64,000 nucleotides of DNA from contig OZ017805.1 in assembly GCA_963969395.1 (NCBI GenBank), positions 5,084,001-5,148,000 of the forward strand, written 5' to 3'. Position 1 is the first letter of the stretch; each line of letters starts with the position of its first letter. This DNA is from Pseudoscleropodium purum. Taxonomy: Eukaryota; Streptophyta; Bryopsida; Hypnales; Brachytheciaceae. The position numbers and the translations under genes were made by a program. The notes under the pieces were generated by a model. That model was given only the letters and a program-made list of their open reading frames with translations. It made no database searches and was not told the origin of the DNA. This document shows positions 31,376 to 45,046 of the stretch, piece after piece.

Positions 31376-34300
31376 CTTTAAAGTTTAGGGTTAAGATTTA
31401 GGGTTTTACTTTAAAATTTTGAAAACTATATTGGAGTGATTCAACAATGGGAGTTCATTATATTTTTTAGGGTTTATGGTGAGCTACATTGCTTAAAAAA
31501 TCAATGTGGAATGGAATCAATTTTGACTGCATTCGACCTAGTTTTCTATCAAACAACTGCAAAACATACTTTCCTATATGCCAAATTAAATGAAGAGGTT
31601 ACTATTTCGAAATAAGAGAAATTTGAATTTGAATTTAGGAAATAAATGGAAAATAGAATCTAGAATTACAAATCGACAAAAATTACCTAGGATTGAAGCT
31701 CAAATTTGCCGCTACCTCACCCTCACAAATTGCAAGAATCTGAAAGTTGCCTTCACCTACCTTGGACCTATTTGCAAATACAAGGAATACTTTAACTAGT
31801 GAACACTACGAGCTTTTCACAAGTTACTCATACTTGAGATCAAATTCATAATGTCTTTTGAAAGATTGACGTTGTGATTGTCAACGACAAGTATAAAATT
31901 CAATAAGCAACTCAAAATCACTCAACAACATGACTCCACATTTCACTACATTAAATTCAATCTAAAACAATTGGACTACTAAATGTACACCAATCCATAT
32001 TTTATGGTTTCCAAGACACTGTTCCACATTCCATGAACAACAATAGCAAGTGTGAATTAGAATTCAGATTCAGCACCTTTTTGATTTCAAGATAGTCTTC
32101 CGCATTCTGTGAACAACCAAACATCAATTACAATTGAAATTTAGCACCTTGCATTAGCGCAACAAAAATCATGAATGTACCATGTCAAGTGATTTTGAAA
32201 CAACAATGTAAGCAACAATTACGGTTGAGCTGATCACCTTTTAAACCTCAATACAAACTAGAAATAACCCTCTCAAATTCAAGCAAAATCCAAAACGTAA
32301 ATGACATGTGTGACAAAACAAAAAACCACAAACCTTAAGCCATATTGAATCCACATCAACATACTTGCTTCTTCTTGTGAAAGAAAAAAACTCCAAGTTG
32401 AAGTTGCCTTGACCTCTCAAGCAATTCACATCCACCTCCCCTACAACCTCCTGCTTGTAAGCATCCATGTGTCCGTCAACATCCACTGAATTTTAAACAA
32501 TCAGAAAATTCCAACAAGTCTAAGCAGCCCACAATTTGAATGCAACATGTATTAACCTAAACCACAACCTAACTGCAATAAGCCACTAAAAGGAATCCAC
32601 TTTGTCACGTGCATGAGCTCGTGATACCCCATCTCGTTTGTAGCTCCTTTTCAACCTCATGCAAACTTGGAATCCCACCTCCATCTCGAGTGCAACCCCC
32701 TCCTCCCATGTGTAACCTGTTGCTCTTCTCAGACAAACTTCATGCAACCCGCAACCCCGTGCAAACCTAGAACCCCACCTCCACCTTATGTGCAACCCCC
32801 TCCTTTGGTGCAACCCTGGAAACTAACCTCAACCACACATGCAACCATATCCTCCCATGTGCAACCCACTGCTCTTCCCGTGCAAACTCCGTACAACCCG
32901 CTACTCTTGTACAACCTACACACAACTATATTTACAAATTGGATGAGGTACACCTTTCAATCTATAAATGTTGTTTATAAATGTTGCTTGTGATCAAAGA
33001 CAAGTCATAACAAAGAGAATTGTAATTCACATTACAGACCTATACCTCTGGTGAAGGAATTTACTATACACAAAAACTGCATAAACCCGCCAGAGAATAC
33101 ACAAGAGACCTTGGAGAACTAAAATCCTACAATTCACAAGCAATCTCGTATAACTTGCTAGGTGCATTGAATGTAACACTCGTGGATTCACCTTGCACGA
33201 TTGCCTAACCAATCCATAATAAGAGCATAAAAATTAATTGGCCCAAAATAGTGGCTCACCTCTTACCACTGAGTAGCAGCAGCTTCCTAATAGCTTGAAG
33301 GGTCATACACAAATTTTGACGCACCTCTACAATACGGAGTACCTTCAAATTCACTAATTCCTACAAAACCAAATTAGCTCTGCACTTGAAGTGCTCTTGG
33401 AATTCAAGATAGAAAAGCAAAATCACAAGACTAAAGCATAGAAAACACGAAAAACACAATTGTAGAAACACCATGTTACAAATCCTAAAACCAAATTTCA
33501 ATTTTCTGCATAGGGAACTACGTTCATACTTGGCTTATCAGATATCCGGTTAGACGGTACCCGATCGAGATCAGGTCTGCCTCAATACCCTTATAATTGA
33601 AAACTCTCCCTTCTTTGTAAGACACAAAATGTTGGCTTTCATATCTAAACTAGAAGTATCTAAACCCTCATAACTTAAGCATTTTGATTTACTTAAACAT
33701 TTTAGGCTACATGATGTGAGGAAGCCTATTACAGAGAATTGATTTTCAATTCATTCTGTATCAAAAGAAAGTCTAGAGAATTTTGCATGCTAAACCCATT
33801 CCAATTTCATATAATTCACTATCTTTTGTGATTAAAGGAGATGGTGATTAACTGCTCCCCCCCTCCGATGTGGAAAATTCACAAGCTGTTGATTGAAAAA
33901 AAAGAAATTCTCCTCCCCCCTCCAACACCCTTGATCTTAAAAAATAAGAAATATTGATATTGATATGAATACAAATATTGGTACTGAAACGGATATGAGA
34001 ACATTTTGAAATATGATACGAGATACATTACTACACAAATCCAGATACAAATTCAGGATATGGATACAATATAGATACGAGATACGGAATACAGTCAAAT
34101 GGATATATCCCATATTGTTTGGAACTGTAAAGTGCTCCGTCAAATTCAAATAGGAGGAAAGAGGTGGGAAGGTATTAAAATAAATTATCACAAAACGGGA
34201 GAGGAAGGAAGTAATGAGTATTTTAACAAATAAAAGTTTTAATCTCAAAAATGAGGTAAAGGGGATAATAATTTAATTTTTTTAATGAAGGTCTTTTGAG

Positions 34301-36006
34301 GTGGGTGCATTAATTGAAATGCACCTCAGCCTTACTATTGTGATTTGCTTTGGCACTTTTCACTAGGCCAAAAATGAAGGCAAATGGATGGAGAATAAGG
34401 TTCAAACCAAAAAATAATTAGGATGACTATTGCATTCAATTATTGTCTACAATAGAGTAGCCTATACAACAATTACAATGGGTGTGTGTTTAAATTGGTA
34501 TTTCTACCCTAGGCCTTTTTTATCAATTTATCCCATATATGTTTAAAACACTCATTGTTAGCTTAGTTTACTTGGGTCTATGTTGGTGTAATATAATGTT
34601 TCAAGATTTTTAACCTGATAGGAAGGTTTAGAGTTAGGGTTTAGGCAAAATTATGTGTTGAATTGTAATCTTGGAAATTTGAAAAGTTGATGGTTGGTCT
34701 AAATTTGTAGTTGACAAATATAGTCTTCCAATACCTGTCATTAAAGAAAAACTTTCCACTTAGTGTTTTGGAAAATGGGTCATGACTTGTTTAGTCTCAA
34801 CTTGAGAAAAGGGCAAAAAATACATAGAAAGATTCGAAAGAGAAAAAAATCATAAGGTCTTTTGAATTGTAAAAAGTGATAAAATAGTTTTTTATTTTCA
34901 TTACATTAGTTTTATTCAAAGTCTCTTTAATTTTAAAAAGATTTCTAGCAAATACTTTTGATATGTTCTAGAGTTGCCATTTAGTGTGAGTTAAGTGAAA
35001 ATTAAAAATAAAAACCTCTCATTTTTAGTACACATTACTTCATATTCCTATAGTACCTTAGCTAGATGTTATAGATATTCTTTAATGGAATTGAGAGGGG
35101 CTTCCTCTTTGATCCTTCACTTAACTTTTTCGCCAATTTTTGGTTTTTTATTTTTACTTCTAATCTCTTCATTTGACCAGCCATCACACCTGTCTATTAC
35201 CTTGGTTCCATTTTAATGCAATGGTATGTTATTTGTTTATAATATATAACTATAACTATAACTATATATATATATAGAATGATATATTGATTCATATTAT
35301 TTTCAAAAACTGCAAGATACAAAATCAATGAAAAAATTTCACATGTTGGATAGACTCTTTCAAGACTATTTGCTTTGAGTTTCTTTATTAACACATGATT
35401 GTCCAATTTGTATCTTATTGAATTACAAACTTTCTAACTCTACTTCAAACATTTCATTGAAAAAAATTAATATTTAACAAAGCATATAGAAGCCTATGTC
35501 TTTGTTAAGTAAGAATTTTAGATTCTTTTATTCTAAAGTGACCTTCAAATAACAAGATTGTAAATACCATCAAACATATTAATTCTAAACTCAAAATGTT
35601 ACACTATGTTGAAATTTCAGAATTTAGCTATCTTTATTATGCACTTTCAAATATAGAAAATAATATTTCAAAGATTTTATTGGTGCCTACGTAAATTCAC
35701 AAAATTTTGACAATGACAATAGATCAAATAAAACCCTAAACAGAAGCCCAAATGATTGGGTGTTGAAGTGATTTTATGTAATTCCCCAAAATGTGTGGGT
35801 TTAGTGTATTGTAAATTTGGAATAAAAAATTGCATTCACAATCAAAGGAATTAAAAGCAAATTTTTGGATTTTCTTGATTACACCTAAGTAAATCAAATT
35901 CCTAATTATACCCAAAGTGAAATTTAGGGGTCCAAGTTCTCCATTTAAAAAAAATAATTAGTCACCCTACATAGTCAGGCACTTTTATAATTGGCATTCG
36001 GGAATG
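31376..36006. other. AT-rich interval without a supported gene
   Basis: Contains a GTGCAACCC-like low-complexity stretch (about 32690-32920), a GATACGA/ATACGGATA-rich stretch (about 33950-34095) and a TATAAC/AT microsatellite (about 35238-35275). ORFs up to 108 codons exist but look random or repeat-derived. No transposase, RNA gene or terminal repeat was recognised until the hAT2 terminus at 36007. Confidence 0.45.
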
Positions 36007-36492
36007 CAGTGTTGACGAATCTCTACATCCGCCCCAAAATAGCGTCCGTAATCCGGATGTCTGGACGCACGGATGCCAGTAGACGCAACGTCCCTCCCGC
36101 CGTCGGAAGGCGGACAGGCGGGACGGACGGATGGGGCGGCTTAGAAAACCCGTTTGGGGTTTTTTGTTTTGATTGTTTTCACCAATGAGAGATTGAGAGT
36201 GAAGTCATTTGGATTTTGATTTTTCTTATATTGCAATTGCGATTCAATACAGTTGTATATCACTATTTATGTAAAAGCTAAAATATGAAATATTTTTTTA
36301 ATTTTTTTTGTTGAGTTTCATTTTGATTTAGAAAAACAAAATCACTTTAAAATCCAACGAGATGTATATCATCAATAAACAAACAATTTTATAATAAAAT
36401 GATTGAAGAAACCATTGTCATTTGTCAACATGAACTCCATATATTATGAGCAACTAAACAATCAAACATCTAAATTCACATCTCCACAATTC

Positions 36493-39400
36493 CTATGGAC
36501 GCCAATCCACATCTCCTTTAACCTCAGCCCCACTACTCTCTCCTACAGCTCTCCGTTCAAAATCTTCATTATTGGAGTCATCTTCATTGTCGGAGTCATC
36601 TTCATTGTTGGAATCAAGTATCGTTGTCTCCTTTAAGTCTTCTCTCGAAGTAGGTTTACTCCCTTCTTTCGAATTTAATTTTTCTTTTTTTACTTTGACA
36701 AAATGATTAAAGGCTTTTTGAATAGGAACCTTTCTTTTCTTTCTATTTGACAAAGTAGCAACATTTTCATCAAGAGGGGTCCTATTCTTCACTAGAGAGA
36801 TAGCAAAAGGTTGCATTTCTCTTTTCGCTTTCACCTTACTCGATTCTTGAACCATCAATTTCGATGTAGGGTCGACATGTCCATGAACGGTTATCTTCAC
36901 TCTGGCTTTCTTTTGAAGTAATAGAGTGCCATTTGTTGATTTGATGGGTTCTTGCGCCATTCCTTTTCCTAAAATGCGATCATGCAAAGATGCCAATGGC
37001 ATCTGATCACTATCCGTATCACTTAGGCTTGTAGGTAATGACGCTACTTTCCGTAGATTACCGCCTGTAGAAATTTCTTTGGAAATGTTCACTAGGCATT
37101 TTCCATATCCAAAGCTCTGAGAATCATCCAATCGTGTGCTAACAGACTTCAACGGTATTGGTGGAAGAGCACTAGATCTCGGTACTTCAAAAATTGACTT
37201 CATTGGCTCTTTTCCTTTATCACTCTTCACAATTGTCGAATTTGTGACTGCCATCCCAACTGAATCACTATTTTTCTGTACCGCAATATTTGATTCCCCC
37301 TCATCACCACTATTGTTGCCCACATCTTTTGGAACGTCCACCTCCATGACTGCATCTTCTCTTTTGTCGTTTCCTTGCACTACATTTAATGCCACAGATG
37401 GAGATTGAGAAATTAAAACTTCTTCATTTCTCCCATCATTACCAATAGCATTCTCATTGATTTTCACCTCTTTCGCAATAGCGTTTGCCTTTTCCGATAG
37501 AATGTTTTCGCTATTCAAGTATCTCGTTCCATTGCAATATGCAGTTAAAGAAAGTAGATTCTTTTGTACCCCTACATTGTCCTCGTCTTCATAAAAGATA
37601 TATGCATCGTTTGCATTGTCGGGAACGACATCCTTGCGGTTTAGATGATAATCATGCGTATCATTCACCAAATCGGGAAAGCCTTCCATAACGTCTTCAT
37701 CTCCCCATGTTGTCGCACGATTGAAGTCATCCCCGCCATCTACAGTTGAAAGGGCCCTTTCCAAATCCTCGTCATCATCGTCTTCTAAAGTTGGTCTATC
37801 TGAATCCTCTAATTCCATCCGATCCACATTATCATTATACCATTTTTTTTCATCTTTTTCCTTCGATGCGTTTAATACTTTGGAATTGGTATACACGTAC
37901 ACCAAATCCGTTGCTCTCTCCGGCTTCAATTTATTTCGAGATTTGTTGTGAACAAAAGAATAGTTGCTCCAATTCCGTTCACATGAAGATGATGACACTG
38001 GTTGAGTCAATATCCTCTTCGCTAATGGAGCTATAAACTTGCCACACGCACCTTCAAAATCCCACCAAGCATGTGCGGACAACATTTGATCTCCCGGATT
38101 CAACATATTGTGGAATGGAGGTTCCTTGTGTCGAAAAGCTACAAATTCCTTCACCACTGCTGCATATTCATCCGGTTTACATATTCTCTCCAAAACTTTC
38201 TTACATCCTGACATTGCATCTGCGTCATCCGCTACCTCTTTGTCATGAAGAAGGTATGGATTCAAAAGAGCTACAGCTGATTGGAGATCGTTGTCCACCA
38301 TTCTTCTTCGGGCATAAAAAGACTGTACCAATGGAATTGCAAGTTCTTCTAGCAAACAAAATGGTGGACTTTGTAATCCGTTCACGTACTTCTCTAACTT
38401 CCTCATGATATGCAACACCTTCCCTATGCATGGTGATTTTAAATCCAAATCGCGGAGTACACATATGATTGGTTCAACCATCTCCACATAATTGATGGAC
38501 TGATTCCAAAAATGGTCATCAAGAACAATTTTCTTTACCGCTAAGGCCAAGTCTTCTGGTTGGACTTTGGCTCCACGTTTCTTCTTGAGAGTATGTACAT
38601 ACTCAACCCATTGCGGATCTACCACCGTTTGTTCCAATGCTCCTCTCAATTTTGTCAAACGCTCCATCATGATAAATTTAGAGGCGAACCTTGTATCCCC
38701 AAGCATCAAGAGACCAAGATTTGGCAAATACTTTCGCAATAGAGCTAGTGGCATATGTCTCTTCTTGATAAATTTTGCGACAAGAACTCCTTTATCCAAT
38801 TTGGAAGCAATCCATTTCTGTGCAGTCCAATCCTTCAACAACAAATTCAATGCATGTACCACGCACCCTTGGTAAAAAATATGAGGATATTTTGCAGATA
38901 TTACATCCCATGCGGACGGATTCACGGGAGCATTATCCGTAGTTATTAACACGACGTTCTTGGACCCCACTTGTTCAATGAACTTTTCCAACATAGCTGC
39001 CAAGTACTCCGCATTTTTTTCACAACCACTTGTATCCACAGATCCAAGAAATTCTTCACCTACGGATGATACAAGCATGGCATTGATGAGAGGTCGATTA
39101 GTCACGGAGCTCCATCCATCGATGGACAATGTTGCTCCAAATTTTCGAATGCTATCTTCAATCCGTGCATTCAACTGTGTCTGAATGTTGGTCTTCGCCT
39201 CATTCAACAATTTGTACCGAAGGTCGTGGTATGAAGGAGGAATGTATGGCCTACCGAACGCAGCCGTTTTCTTCACTGCTTATTTAAAAGCTGGATTTTG
39301 AGCCACGGAAAATGGTATAATCGTCGAATAAGAAAAATTTGCCCACACTGAATGTAATTTGCGTCTATGACCTTCTTCAAACCCATTCACTAAGCTGCCT

Positions 39401-39878
39401 TGCCTCTGAGGCCTAGAACTTGATGCCCTTGGGGTTTCACGTTCACTAGGAGCTTCTGTACTCAAAGTCACTTCAGTTGTGGCACACACCATTGATACCA
39501 ATTCTTTGGACGCTAGACAAGAGTCTTCTTGGTTAGAATGCAACATAGCCTTTCCGGCCAAAAACTCTTGGACATCTGAAGGGCCAGGGTTGCCATCCAC
39601 ATTGTCCATTACGACGCGTTTTAGAAAAACTCCTTCGCAATGCCGAAATAAATCTCGAACTGCCATTGGTAATCGTAGACAAAGGCTCACCCCTTTATCA
39701 CGTATACCTTCAGGCCCAGGATAGCCTAAGTGGCTTAACATACGGCCGAGCCTCCTTGCCATCACCGCCTTGCAAAGCCTACATTCTATTTTACCGCCTT
39801 GCGAAGCCTACATTCTATTTTACCACCCTGTGGCACACTATACGAAGGAGAAAAATCCCCCGTCGGTTTGGCCCCCAT
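36493..39878 (-). pseudogene. hAT2 transposase, copy 2 (nonsense plus 29-bp duplication)
   Basis: The 927 codons from 39276 to 36493 are identical in protein to copy 1, and the overlapping frames on both strands also match, so the DNA is essentially identical. It shares the TAA at 39277-39279. Unlike copy 1 it has a 29-bp tandem duplication at 39766-39823 that shifts the frame and puts a TAG inside the BED finger, so only a start downstream of the finger (near 39762) could be used. Catalytic and dimerisation motifs are as in copy 1. Both UTRs differ from copy 1 by several percent, which contrasts with the identical coding part. Confidence 0.85.
39766..39823. repeat. 29-bp tandem duplication in the BED finger of hAT2 copy 2
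   Basis: Two adjacent 29-bp units differ at one base. Copy 1 has a single unit. Because 29 is not a multiple of 3, the duplication breaks the frame. Confidence 0.9.
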
Positions 39879-40139
39879 ACTGACAAGTGTATGTTTTACC
39901 TCAATTTCAAAAGAAACCAATAGAATGTTTTAAATTTGAAACCCACAACGTGACAATGTATACAATATCAATGAAATTAGTCACATGAAGCTTTGAAAAT
40001 CAAAGCCCCCCTGTCCCCCGAACTATGCAGTACCAAGCAAGAGATACAATAAATTGAAGCTCATAGCCCTTGGAAATCTTAGCATTCGGTTTTTCAAGAG
40101 TGAATACAAAAGCTTCTCTTCTAACATTTATAATCCCCT

Positions 40140-40360
40140 CTAGAAAATTTACGGTTCATATTTTAGGGTTTACATTCAAAAACAACCAACGGTCTAGACG
40201 GGGCTGAAGCGGACGGATAGGGCAGTCGGACGGGGCGGACGGGCGGACAGGCCAGACGCGTCGGACCAACGGGTCATACGGGCGGTCGGACAGGGCGGTC
40301 GGGCGTACAGACCAGACGGGGCGGATGGACAGGGCGGACAGGGCGGACTTCGCATTGCTA
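40140..40360 (-). promoter_or_regulatory. GC-rich leader array of hAT2 copy 2
   Basis: CCGTCCG/GGGCGGAC words fill 40190-40350. The TATAAA-like sequence near 40131 (ATTATAAATG on the gene strand) matches the TATA of copy 1. The array has diverged strongly from copy 1 in word order although the coding region is identical. Confidence 0.5.
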
Positions 40361-40650
40361 TTAGTCATTAGAAAATTTTATATTGTTATGTAATTTGAAT
40401 GTTACACAATCACAAATGAATGCATCCACGTAAAATAAGATGTACATATAAAAATATTTTTATACGCAAATGAAAATATAGCATCTTTATATATAAGTAT
40501 ATATGTATAAACAAAATACATGAAAACATAGTTCTAATATCACTATTGAATCCTATACGATCTTTTTAAGATCTAAATCTTTCACATTCTTTTTTGTTTT
40601 TAAACAATGAAAGGACCATTGTTTTTAAAAAACAAAATTCTCCTCAAATC
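40361..40650. other. AT-rich junction between the RING and hAT2 genes
   Basis: Short AT-rich spacer with no ORF and no recognisable hAT terminus. The absence of a terminal repeat here is one reason to treat the two genes as one element. Confidence 0.4.
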
Positions 40651-43600
40651 CTACTTTCCACCGAATGGACCACTACCTTCTCCCAAAACAAAAGGAAAAT
40701 TTGTTGTATCGAGGAGTTTAGCAGATGATTGACGAGTTGACCGTTGTCGACTTGCACGGACTATTCGCCCTCCAGATTGAACTTCGATGTCCACCTTATG
40801 AAATTGTTTCTTGGTTTCCGGAGAGAAGTCATCGTCCTCTTCACGCTTCCTTTTTTGTTTTCTTTTCGGTGATAAATCGACTTTGTCTGCCTTCAAGGTT
40901 TTCAAGTTGCTCTCCACATGATTTACCATCGCTTGAACAACTTGATTATCTCCTTTCCCTTGCCATACTGTGAGGCAGTCTCCATCCAATAGGAAAGCCT
41001 TCCAATGCCCTATAATATCGCCAATGCACCTATCAAATGCTGCTGCCACATCTATAGATGAATGTCCTATGCTTGTTTGTCCATTTGTATCGTAGACAGC
41101 ACGAACTTTTGCAGCCTCTTCCAACTTCGACAATAGAAGGGCCCTACCTACGAGGGTATGGTCGTATGCCTTATACTACTCATCGAACTCTTTTCCATAA
41201 TTCACTTCCACCCAACTGTCTTCTGGTCCTCTCTTCACTTTTTTATCTGGAAAACGAAAGAACTTTTCGTGTTGCAAGCTCCAATGTCCCCCCATGTTGC
41301 GACAAAACATTTCACGGGCCGCGTCATTTACGATTCCTCGAGCCCGCAATTCCACTTTTCTATTGTGAGTCATCCACACATCCAAATCCAATGGTTGCTG
41401 AGATTCCTTGTACAAATCATGCCTCTGTTCATTTGCATTCTACCGGATTGACTTCCTCCAATGTTGATAATTTTGGAATTTGTATGGTGCTTGATCAAGA
41501 GGAAGATTCCAACGATTGTACTCGTGGCCTGGAGGCATAGCTTCCAAGATACCAAACATTTCGTAGAACCTAACACTCAATGGACTACGACACTCCGCAC
41601 ACACCGAACGAATGAGTGATGCTTTCACAAGCAAGTAACATGGAAAGTGTGGCGACATTGGCCCATGGTTACCGCATCTTCCGGTCCGAAGAAGCCTTGG
41701 CAAAGGCTACAACAACCATCCAAGATTGGAGAGGCTGGATCACAAGCATGCACCACTCGCTTGTCTTTCACATTGATGTGTACTGAAAGTGTGTTGTAAG
41801 GGACCCATCCTTCCTCTACTTCCAAGGCCCAATTAATGGGTGGAGCTTGGTCCTTGTTTGTGTGGTTTAACCGCTCAAACATGGCATCCATGTCTCCTCA
41901 ACATGTGATCTCCGTATATCCCTTAGAAGGATGTTGGTCAAACATAGTCTTGAACCAACTCAAAGAGCTTTGAATGGCATTGCAATTTTCATTCGACTCC
42001 ATTGCTAATGTTTGAAGACCTGCCATTGCTCGAGATACTACAGAGGTTCTGTCTTGGAGTCTTTGTACCTATGCTAACCATCGAGACTCCAAGCCGCTAG
42101 ATGGCATAAACTTCTCCAAATCCAAACACAATTGCAATCGATTCAATTCGGATTCAACGATTCCTTTTGCTTTAATTGCCTCCTCCAATCTATGCTTCAA
42201 CTCTTCAAAGTCACAACTCTCTGTTTGCGTCTCCGCATTCACGTAAACGGATGAAAGCTTTTCCATTGATGGTTGTTGTGTCGCTTTTAACATGCTCATG
42301 TCATGACTTTCTTGTACATTCACAATGGCAGGGTTGTCGCTTGCTTCAGCCTTATCAAAAAGAAGAGAGAGCTTATCTTCACTCTCTTGAGTCTCTTGAC
42401 TGTCTCCGAGTACAATCATTGGTGAGATTGCAACCTCACTCGGATTCTTGGAGGTCCCTTGTACTTCTGCAATCCGTTTACGCATCTTCATCAACTCCTC
42501 CATTTGCCTCGATGATTGTTGATTTAAATGTTCAACCTCACTCTCCGAAGTCTTTAATTTCAACTCCAACACTTTGCACCTTGCTTCCACTCTTCCAAGG
42601 TCAACAATTTTCTTCTCATATTCCAGCAATAGTAGTATGTGAGCATTTCTTTCTTCGAAAAGTGGTCCGAAAGTCTTCGTGAGATTCTGAAATGCTATAG
42701 CACCTTTCAACATCTCTATTGCCATTAAAGAAAACTCCTTGGCCAAATTCATAAAAGTCGGAGCAATTTGCGATAAAAATTCAGTTGACATCGTCATCTT
42801 GAAAGCTATATCAAGTATATGTCCAACATTCTTTGGATCTGCAAGTGGACTCATTGGAATAGCAGTAGCACCATCATCGGGGTTAGACGATCCGCCTATT
42901 TCTTCATGAAAGTTACCAAACTGAACCGAGAGCTTTAAAAGATTTTCCAATTGTTTTGGATTGGACATGTCTTGCAAGGTTCGATGTAGAGGACTCGGCA
43001 ATGACGTTGTAAACGGAAACTCCTCCGCCCACTTTTTACGCTCGGAACTCCATAATGAGGATATATTATCAAACTCCACGCCTTGTTCACGAGGCGTATG
43101 TACTTTGTCTTGTAAACTTAACGCTGGACTAGATTCAGCGCCTTAATGCATAGGCGAAGATTTGTAGACCAACTATCAAAACAATTGTTGGTTATCAGAC
43201 TATCAATTATAGCATTAGCCTTTGTTACTTCCTCTGCCAAGACTTTGTCTACTTTACTTTTTGAAGTTTCCCCGCGTTCCATACACACATTGCCTTCGTT
43301 TACAAACTCCGTTTGCATTTGTACCGCAACATTTGGTGTAAAGGTCAAACGCGTTGGAGTTGTGGAAAAGACTTCACCCTCCTACGCCTCTACATCTTTC
43401 TCCACATCTTTCCCCACATTTTTCGAAGAGCTTTCATTGATTGCTTTTGTTGGAGATTGTACAGACTGTAATTCTTCAACATTTGAGGCTTTCTCCACAC
43501 CATCCGTTTTCACCTCTATAGTATTTTTTAATACTTTTTCTGTTTCTCCCTCTGAATTGTACAAGTCGGGAATGTCCTTTTGATTGGCTCCAAGTAGAAG

Positions 43601-45046
43601 TAGGCAAGCTGTTGTTGTCGGAAATGTGCTCCAATCGATCTTGCGCTCTAATATAAGTTCGGCGTAAACCATACACGCCACGCTATAATTAATATAGCCT
43701 TTGCTTCTGCGCTTGTTTCCGAATAGAACACGCCACACCTCCGCAAACTAATGGACAAAATGTTTGTTGTTGCAAGTCCATGGTTTACAACAAAAATCCC
43801 GTGTATGACTCTTGTGCGACCCCTGAGGCCACAACTTGTCAATGTGGTACATCTTAACATAGGTTGTCGCAGCACAGGGCAGGTCAATTCCCCATTATAC
43901 TCACAAAAATCGCTCTAGAGTATAACTAAGTGACTCTAAAGATCGAACCCACGAGATCCTGTGAAGTATCTAGCTCTATTAAGCAGTTAAGCTCAGTCAG
44001 TATCCCAATCTTACTTTCCGGTCCTAGATCTAGAACCAGAAATACCACCACACCGGAAAACTATAGACCGGATTACTCCTTCTTCCGGTCCTACTAACTA
44101 TCCGGTCCGTACAAATACCGAAATCCCAGGATCTCACAACTTCCGATCCTGGAAATCCGTCCTGACCAATCCGGTCGGAATGGTCATCCTGTACCCGTAA
44201 TCCTATCCGGTTTGGTTTTGCCTCTGTTTCACCATCAGAGGGGTCGCCGCTTAATTTTGAGAGTGGTAGGCCCACCACTCCTTCCGTGACTTATAGTGGC
44301 TGAAGACCCACTATCCTACCTTCTAAACTCCTAAGCTAATCCGGATCCGGTTTGGTCCTTCACAACAACCCAGATAGCAATCCGGGTCGTAGGTCACACA
44401 AAGACCCCACACTCGACCCTCTCGTACTACAACGACCTTGATGCTACTTCCGATCCGTGCGAAGACAGGTGGTTACAAGTGCACCCGTCCGTTCCAACAT
44501 CAACTAAAGTTCTTCCGTTACCCATACGGGTGGTGAGACCTCACAGGAGATCGGACACTCAACCGGATTTCCCACCCGGGAGTTCTAGCGCAGCTAAGGA
44601 ATCCCTCCCTACCCGCCTAGCCTAACAACGGCTTTCTCACCCGGAATCTCAAACTCTAGACGTGCTGAGGAACTAAGTTCACTCCCAACTCTTCGGTACC
44701 TACTCACATGCACCTAGGATCGGAAAATAAACACCAAGGGGAGAAATCACTTACAAACTAACTCGTACTATCCTAACTCCACATCATACAATCCTGTCGC
44801 GCTGGAGAGAGATACACAACGAAGAGAATAGAAAGGTACAAGAAGTTTGCAAAATGAACAACTCCTAGTTCCCATCTCAGGAACCGATTTATATACAAAG
44901 GGTAAAAACCCTAAAAGCACAAAAAAGAGCGGAAAACCCGTGGGGGTCCGCCGCCACCTAAATCTAACTTCCGGTCTAACCTAATACTGTTGAGCCGGAT
45001 CCGGATTCGGATCCGCTCCTACTCCTAACTGAAATTAAAATCCTAT

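Noticed and set aside
32667..32993. 108-codon Pro/Thr/Cys-rich ORF
   Set aside because: It translates a GTGCAACCC-like low-complexity tract.
33539..33600. Possible tRNA-like sequence near 33541-33600
   Set aside because: No consistent acceptor, D or T stem could be formed by eye.
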